Assembly (NCBI RefSeq): GCF_007558815.1
Contig: NZ_VLTJ01000029.1
Location: forward strand, 496,001-560,000
Length of the DNA: 64,000 bases
Source: Verticiella sediminum
GTDB lineage: Bacteria > Pseudomonadota > Gammaproteobacteria > Burkholderiales > Burkholderiaceae_B
Direction of reading: 5' to 3'
Shown here: positions 59,772 to 64,000 of the stretch, piece after piece
How positions within the stretch are numbered: the first letter of the stretch is position 1
Layout: each line of letters starts with the position of its first letter
The notes under the pieces: generated by a model
Database searches by the model: none
What the model saw: the letters and a program-made list of their open reading frames with translations, nothing else
What the model was told of the DNA's origin: nothing
Program-made: the position numbers and the translations under genes

Positions 59772-59806
59772 TTGCAAATGCGCTTGATTTTCAAGCCTAT
59801 TTGCAA
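59772..59806. repeat. Nested inverted repeat in the tyrS / peptidase intergenic region
   Basis: Outer arms TTGCAAAT (59772-59779) and ATTTGCAA (59799-59806) enclose inner arms GCTTGA (59782-59787) and TCAAGC (59791-59796) around TTT. The AT-rich stretch stands out in GC-rich DNA and lies 41 bp upstream of the tyrS start. It could be a leader hairpin or an operator with promoter elements. Confidence 0.5.
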
Positions 59807-59847
59807 AATCTAACAGTTAACACCTAAAACGTTACGAAAGTATATCC

Positions 59848-61083
59848 ATGTCCGACGACCGAATCCAGCCGCCCGCGATCACGCCTGAAGTCGAGGCCGA
59901 CCTCGCCGTGGTGCGGCGCGGCTGCGACGAACTCCTCGTGGAAGCCGAGTTCGCGCGCAAGCTCGCCCGCAGCCGCAGCACGGGCAAGCCCCTGCGCGTG
60001 AAGCTGGGCCTGGACCCCACGGCGCCCGACATCCACCTGGGCCACACCGTGGTGCTGACCAAGCTGCGCCAGCTCCAGGATCTCGGCCACACGGTGATCT
60101 TTCTCATCGGCGACTTCACCTCGATGATCGGCGACCCGAGCGGACGCAACGCCACCCGCCCGCCGCTCACGCGCGAGCAGATCGCCGAGAACGCGAAGAC
60201 GTACTACGCCCAGGCCAGCCTGGTGCTGGACCCGCAGCGCACGGAGATCCGGTACAACTCGGAATGGAGCGACGCCCTGGGCGCGCGCGGGCTGATCCAG
60301 TTGGCCTCGCGCTATACGGTGGCGCGCATGCTGGAGCGCGACGACTTCACCAAGCGCTATCGCGCGGGCGTGCCGATCGCAGTGCACGAATTCCTGTATC
60401 CGCTGATGCAGGGATACGATTCGGTGGCACTGGAATCCGACCTCGAACTGGGCGGCACGGACCAGAAGTTCAACCTGCTCGTCGGGCGCGAACTGCAGAA
60501 GGAATACGGCCAGGAGCCGCAGTGCGTGCTCACCATGCCCCTGCTCGTCGGCCTGGACGGCGTCGAGAAGATGTCCAAGTCCAAGGGCAACTACATCGGC
60601 ATCAGCGAGGCGCCGGACGCCATGTTCGGCAAGCTCATGTCGATCTCGGATACCTTGATGTGGCGCTACTTCGAGTTGCTCTCGATGCGCCCGATGGCCG
60701 AGATCGATCGCCTGCGCGCCGAGACCGAGGCCGGGCGCAACCCGCGCGACGTGAAGGTGATGCTGGCCCAGGAGATCGTCGCGCGCTATCACGGCCAGCC
60801 GGCCGCGGCGGCGGCGCTGGCGGCGTTCGAATCGCGCTTTCGGGACGGCGCGCTGCCCGAGGACATGCCGCAGGTCAGCCTGGCCGGCGCGCCGCTCGGC
60901 ATCCTCAAGGTGCTGCGCGAGGCCGGCCTGTGCGCCTCGGCCTCGGAAGCCCAGCGCAACGTCGAGCAGGGCGGTGTGCGCGTGGACGGTAACCGCATCG
61001 AAGACAAGGGGCTGGCGCTGCAAGCCGGCACCTATGTGATACAAGTAGGGAAACGGAAGTTCGCTCGGGTCAGCATCGCCTGA
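59848..61083 (+). CDS. tyrS: Tyrosyl-tRNA synthetase
   Basis: A 411-residue class I synthetase charging tRNA-Tyr. The HIGH motif is H63-L-G-H66 ([17 protein letters not shown]) and KMSKS is at 241-245. GGTDQKFNL (202-210) lies in the catalytic domain. The C-terminal S4 RNA-binding domain (about 345-411) ends [20 protein letters not shown]. The [13 protein letters not shown] start marks the TyrZ-like bacterial branch found in proteobacteria. Single gene, divergent from the peptidase/anmK operon. Confidence 0.97.
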   Translation: MSDDRIQPPAITPEVEADLAVVRRGCDELLVEAEFARKLARSRSTGKPLRVKLGLDPTAPDIHLGHTVVLTKLRQLQDLGHTVIFLIGDFTSMIGDPSGRNATRPPLTREQIAENAKTYYAQASLVLDPQRTEIRYNSEWSDALGARGLIQLASRYTVARMLERDDFTKRYRAGVPIAVHEFLYPLMQGYDSVALESDLELGGTDQKFNLLVGRELQKEYGQEPQCVLTMPLLVGLDGVEKMSKSKGNYIGISEAPDAMFGKLMSISDTLMWRYFELLSMRPMAEIDRLRAETEAGRNPRDVKVMLAQEIVARYHGQPAAAAALAAFESRFRDGALPEDMPQVSLAGAPLGILKVLREAGLCASASEAQRNVEQGGVRVDGNRIEDKGLALQAGTYVIQVGKRKFARVSIA

Positions 61084-61202
61084 GCCACCGCCCGGCGGCC
61101 GCTGCCTGCGCCGCCATCCGACTTGCTCGCCGTACCGCCCGCCAGCCCGCTCCGCCCAGGACGAGCCGGCGCGCGGTACTGTCTTTGTCACTAGGAGCCA
61201 TC

Positions 61203-61856
61203 ATGAGAGTCTGGAGCCAATCGTTCACCGACGGTCAGCCAATACCGCCGCGCTATGCGTTCTGCAAGATCGACGCCAAGACCCGCGTGGCGATGGCGGA
61301 CAACCTGAACCCGCATCTGGCCTGGTCCGACCTGCCCGAGGGCACCAAGTCGATCGCCGTGATCTGCCACGACCCCGACGTGCCGAGCAAACCCGACGAC
61401 GTCAACCAGGAGGGGCGCGAGATCCCGTCCGACCTGCCGCGCGTGGAATTCTTCCATTGGGTGCTGGTCGACCTCTCCCCCGAGCACGACGACATCGACG
61501 AAGCCGCCTTCAGCAGCGGCGTCACCCCGCACGGCAAGGGCGGGCCGGTGGCGCCGATGCAAGCGCGCCAGGGCATCAACGACTACACCGGCTGGTTCGC
61601 CAACGATCGCGACATGCAGGGCGAGTACTTCGGCTACGACGGCCCGTGCCCGCCGTGGAACGACTCGATCGTCCACCGCTATGTGTTCACGGTGTATGCG
61701 CTGGACGTCGAAACGCTCGGCGTGGACGGCACCTTCACCGGCGCCGACGTGCGCGCCGCCATGGAAGGCCACGTGCTCGGGCAGGCCAGCCTGACCGGGG
61801 TCTACACGCTCAATCCGCGCCTGGCCCCCATGCGCATCGGCGCCACCAGCGCCTGA
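61203..61856 (+). CDS. YbhB/YbcL-family (PEBP-like) protein
   Basis: A 217-residue protein of the phosphatidylethanolamine-binding fold: PHLAWSDLPEGTKSIAVICH, DPDVP, FFHWVLVDL with a ligand-pocket His, YFGYDGPCPPWNDSIVHRYV and FTVYALD. These conserved Asp-Pro-Asp and GP.PP segments build the anion-binding pocket. Bacterial roles are poorly known. The family is usually about 160-180 residues; this one has extra sequence between the first blocks (DDVNQEGREIPSDLPRVE). ATG at 61203 with AGGAG 5 bp upstream. Confidence 0.9.
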   Translation: MRVWSQSFTDGQPIPPRYAFCKIDAKTRVAMADNLNPHLAWSDLPEGTKSIAVICHDPDVPSKPDDVNQEGREIPSDLPRVEFFHWVLVDLSPEHDDIDEAAFSSGVTPHGKGGPVAPMQARQGINDYTGWFANDRDMQGEYFGYDGPCPPWNDSIVHRYVFTVYALDVETLGVDGTFTGADVRAAMEGHVLGQASLTGVYTLNPRLAPMRIGATSA

Positions 61857-61871
61857 TCCACCCGCCGGCCC

Positions 61872-61893
61872 GCTGCCGCGGCCCCGCGGCAGC
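61872..61893. terminator. GC hairpin after the PEBP-like gene
   Basis: GCTGCCGCGG (61872-61881), loop CC, CCGCGGCAGC (61884-61893). It starts 16 bp after the stop codon. No T-tract. Confidence 0.5.
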
Positions 61894-62016
61894 GGCGTCG
61901 GCCGGCTTGCGGCCCGCGCGGTACGGGTGCCGCGCCCACGCCGCAGATCCGGCAAAGCGCACGGGAGAATCGATTAAACTGGCTCGTTTCGCCTGCCCCA
62001 TCCCCGGGAGTACCCC

Positions 62017-63264
62017 ATGTTCGACCGCAACATCACCCTCGACCAGGCCGATGCCGAGCTCTGGGCTGCCGTTCTCAAGGAGAACCAGCGCCAGGAAGAG
62101 CACATCGAGCTCATCGCTTCGGAAAACTATGCCAGCCCCGCCGTCATGCAGGCGCAGGGCACGCAGTTGACCAACAAGTACGCCGAGGGTTATCCGGGCA
62201 AGCGCTACTACGGCGGCTGTGAATACGTCGACATCGTCGAGCAACTGGCCATCGACCGCCTCAAGAAGCTCTTCGGCGCCGAAGCGGCCAACGTGCAGCC
62301 GAACTCGGGCTCGCAGGCGAACCAGGCCGTGTACATGGCCGTGCTCAAGCCGGGCGACACGGTGCTCGGCATGAGCCTGGCCGAAGGCGGCCACCTCACG
62401 CACGGCTCGCCGGTCAATGCCTCGGGCAAGCTCTACAACTTCGTGTCCTACGGCCTGAACGAGAAGGAAGAGATCGACTACGACCGCCTCGCCGAGCTGG
62501 CCGCCGAGCACAAGCCCAAGCTGATCGTGGGCGGCGCATCCGCCTATGCCCTGCGCATCGACTTCGCGCGCATGGCCAAGATCGCGCGCGACTGCGGCGC
62601 GTATTTCATGGTCGACATCGCCCACTACGCCGGCCTGGTCGCGGGCGGCGCCTACCCGAACCCGGTGCCCCACGCCGACTTCGTGACCTCCACCACGCAC
62701 AAGTCGCTGCGCGGCCCGCGCGGGGGCATCATCATGATGCGCGCCGAGCACGAGAAAATCATCAATTCGGCGATCTTCCCCGGCATCCAGGGCGGCCCGC
62801 TGATGCACGTCATCGCCGCCAAGGCGGTGGCTTTCAAGGAAGCCCTGCAGCCCGGGTTCAAGCAGTACGCCGAACAGGTCGCCAAGAACGCGCAAGTGCT
62901 CGCGACCACGCTCGCCGCGCGCGGCCTGCGCATCGTATCCGGCCGCACCGAGAGCCACGTCATGCTGGTCGACCTGCGCCCCAAGAACATCACCGGCAAG
63001 GACGCGGAAGCGGCCCTGGGCGCGGCGCACATCACGACCAACAAGAACGCGATCCCGAACGACCCGGAAAAACCCTTCGTGACCAGCGGCATCCGCCTGG
63101 GCACGCCGGCCATGACCACGCGCGGTTTCCGCGAGGCCGAGGCTGCCCTCACCGGCAACCTGATCGCCGACGTGCTGGACAACCCGCGCGACGAGGCCAA
63201 CCTCGCCAAGGTCCGCGCGCGCGTGCACGAGCTCACGCGCGCCTTTCCGGTGTATGGCGGCTGA
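62017..63264 (+). CDS. glyA: Serine hydroxymethyltransferase
   Basis: A 415-residue PLP enzyme converting serine and tetrahydrofolate to glycine and methylene-THF. The PLP lysine is K229 in [29 protein letters not shown] and [12 protein letters not shown] near the N-terminus are the substrate and dimer motifs. Length and all motifs are as in E. coli GlyA. CGGGAG lies 8 bp before the ATG. Upstream of nrdR, an order also seen in other betaproteobacteria. Confidence 0.98.
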   Translation: MFDRNITLDQADAELWAAVLKENQRQEEHIELIASENYASPAVMQAQGTQLTNKYAEGYPGKRYYGGCEYVDIVEQLAIDRLKKLFGAEAANVQPNSGSQANQAVYMAVLKPGDTVLGMSLAEGGHLTHGSPVNASGKLYNFVSYGLNEKEEIDYDRLAELAAEHKPKLIVGGASAYALRIDFARMAKIARDCGAYFMVDIAHYAGLVAGGAYPNPVPHADFVTSTTHKSLRGPRGGIIMMRAEHEKIINSAIFPGIQGGPLMHVIAAKAVAFKEALQPGFKQYAEQVAKNAQVLATTLAARGLRIVSGRTESHVMLVDLRPKNITGKDAEAALGAAHITTNKNAIPNDPEKPFVTSGIRLGTPAMTTRGFREAEAALTGNLIADVLDNPRDEANLAKVRARVHELTRAFPVYGG

Positions 63265-63318
63265 TTCAGCCGCTCGACAGGGGCGCGACATGCCGACGCC
63301 TGCGCGCAAGGCCTTGCC

Positions 63319-63813
63319 ATGAAGTGCCCCTTCTGCGGCCATGACGACACCGTGGTCGTCGAGACGCGCGCCCCCGAAGAGGGCGACGTCATCCGCCGGC
63401 GCAGGCGCTGTACGGCCTGCGACCGGCGCTTCACCACCTATGAGCGCGCCGACGTGCAGATGCCCATGGTGGTCAAGCGCAACGGCGCGCGCGCCGAGTA
63501 CGATCCCGCCAAGCTGCGGGCGAGCCTGACCCTTGCCCTGCGCAAGCGCCCCGTGGCCACCGAGCAGATCGAACGCGCCGCCGAGCGCATCGAGGAAAGC
63601 CTGCTGACCCAGGGCAGGCGCGAGGTGCCCTCGGCCGACATCGGCGAGCTGGTGATGAACCAGTTGATCGAACTGGATGAAGTGGCCTACGTCCGCTTCG
63701 CTTCCGTCTACAAGAGCTTCGAGGACATCGGCGCCTTCACGGCCATGATCCGCGACATGCGCAAGCCCGCCGGACGCAAATCGCGCCGCAGCGGCGGCGA
63801 CGACGCCGGATGA
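63319..63813 (+). CDS. nrdR: Transcriptional repressor NrdR
   Basis: A 164-residue regulator of ribonucleotide reductase genes. The N-terminal zinc ribbon has C3, C6, C31 and C34 ([22 protein letters not shown]). The ATP-cone (about 49-139) begins [20 protein letters not shown] and binds ATP/dATP, which controls repression. It is 54 bp downstream of glyA and likely co-transcribed. C-terminal [16 protein letters not shown] tail is variable. Confidence 0.97.
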   Translation: MKCPFCGHDDTVVVETRAPEEGDVIRRRRRCTACDRRFTTYERADVQMPMVVKRNGARAEYDPAKLRASLTLALRKRPVATEQIERAAERIEESLLTQGRREVPSADIGELVMNQLIELDEVAYVRFASVYKSFEDIGAFTAMIRDMRKPAGRKSRRSGGDDAG

Positions 63814-63841
63814 ACGTCCCCATCGCCATCCCTTCCGAGCC

Positions 63842-64000
63842 ATGACGCACAACGATCCCCTGCACGTGGTCTTCCTGGACCGCGCCACCATCCCTTCCGA
63901 TATTCCGCTCAAACCGTTCGGCTTTCCGAACACTTACCTCGAGCACGACCGCACCCGGCCCGACGAGGTCGCCGCGCGCATCGCCGACGCCGACGTGGTC
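63842..64000 (+). CDS. D-2-hydroxyacid dehydrogenase, N-terminal part
   Basis: The first 53 residues run off the right edge: VVFLDRATIPSDIPLKPFGF, then YLEHDRTRPDEVAARIADAD. The LDRATIP and the acidic substrate-domain start match NAD-dependent 2-hydroxyacid dehydrogenases of the glycerate/lactate dehydrogenase family, where the catalytic domain begins this way. Catalytic Arg, Glu and His lie outside the window. It starts 28 bp after the nrdR stop. Confidence 0.7.
   Translation, partial: MTHNDPLHVVFLDRATIPSDIPLKPFGFPNTYLEHDRTRPDEVAARIADADVV

Noticed and set aside
59700-59847. T-box or other riboswitch before tyrS
   Set aside because: The leader is too short, lacks T-box core sequences, and T-boxes are essentially absent from this lineage.
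1-64000. CRISPR arrays, tRNA/rRNA genes, insertion sequences, prophage or integrase genes
   Set aside because: No regular repeats, tRNA-like cloverleafs, transposase motifs or att-like direct repeats were seen on reading both strands.

Overview
The window is GC-rich DNA from a member of the Burkholderiales, most likely Alcaligenaceae close to Bordetella or Achromobacter. That placement is an inference. It rests on the many orphan Bug-type solute receptors, on the abundance of CoA-dependent catabolic genes each with its own FCD-GntR or LysR regulator, and on the right-hand block anmK / M23 peptidase / tyrS / PEBP / glyA / nrdR. No rRNA, tRNA, CRISPR array, insertion sequence or prophage gene was seen.

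Positions 1-44,930 are a mosaic of small, mostly divergent catabolic operons. Left to right: (a) Bug receptor, small membrane protein and a flavoprotein that runs off the left edge; (b) acyl-CoA synthetase divergent from a FadR-type GntR regulator; (c) a six-gene minus-strand operon (SDR, AttH/DUF7064-like protein, double-hotdog hydratase, Bug, and two coupled acyl-CoA dehydrogenases) divergent from thiolase-like + DUF35 + crotonase; (d) Bug divergent from a phosphotransferase + DUF6285 pair; (e) Bug + alpha-methylacyl-CoA racemase divergent from an acyl-CoA dehydrogenase; (f) CaiB/BaiF transferase, Bug and MmgE/PrpD; (g) LysR divergent from synthetase, TauD-type oxygenase, Bug, thiolase-like and DUF35; (h) thiolase-like, DUF35, MaoC and a collapsed crotonase gene divergent from a KstD-like flavoprotein + NIPSNAP; (i) an eight-gene operon of Rieske oxygenase, reductase, GntR, Bug, CaiB, thiolase-like, DUF35 and KstD-like flavoprotein.

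Three things stand out in this half. Seven promoter regions carry 13-bp palindromes of the form WWGG-N5-CCWW, usually inside the promoter core, which fits three FCD-GntR regulators encoded here. Four modules pair a Cys-less thiolase fold with a DUF35 zinc-ribbon/OB partner, the architecture of the Ltp2-type retro-aldolases of steroid side-chain catabolism. The accompanying enzymes (paired acyl-CoA dehydrogenases, MaoC hydratases, racemase, KstD-like flavoproteins, Rieske oxygenase) suggest breakdown of branched, alicyclic or steroid/terpenoid-like acids. The substrate cannot be read from the sequence.

Positions 45,103-55,225 are a LysR-controlled operon of four back-to-back MmgE/PrpD paralogues, a Bug receptor, a fifth MmgE/PrpD gene and an atypical SDR. 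Positions 55,326-64,000 are chromosomal housekeeping sequence: AidB-like dehydrogenase, a frameshifted anmK, an M23 peptidase, tyrS, a PEBP-family protein, glyA, nrdR and the start of a 2-hydroxyacid dehydrogenase. Decay is visible in several spots: a Bug fragment near 1.9 kb, the crotonase remnant near 30.9 kb, a helix-turn-helix-like fragment near 35.8 kb, and anmK.
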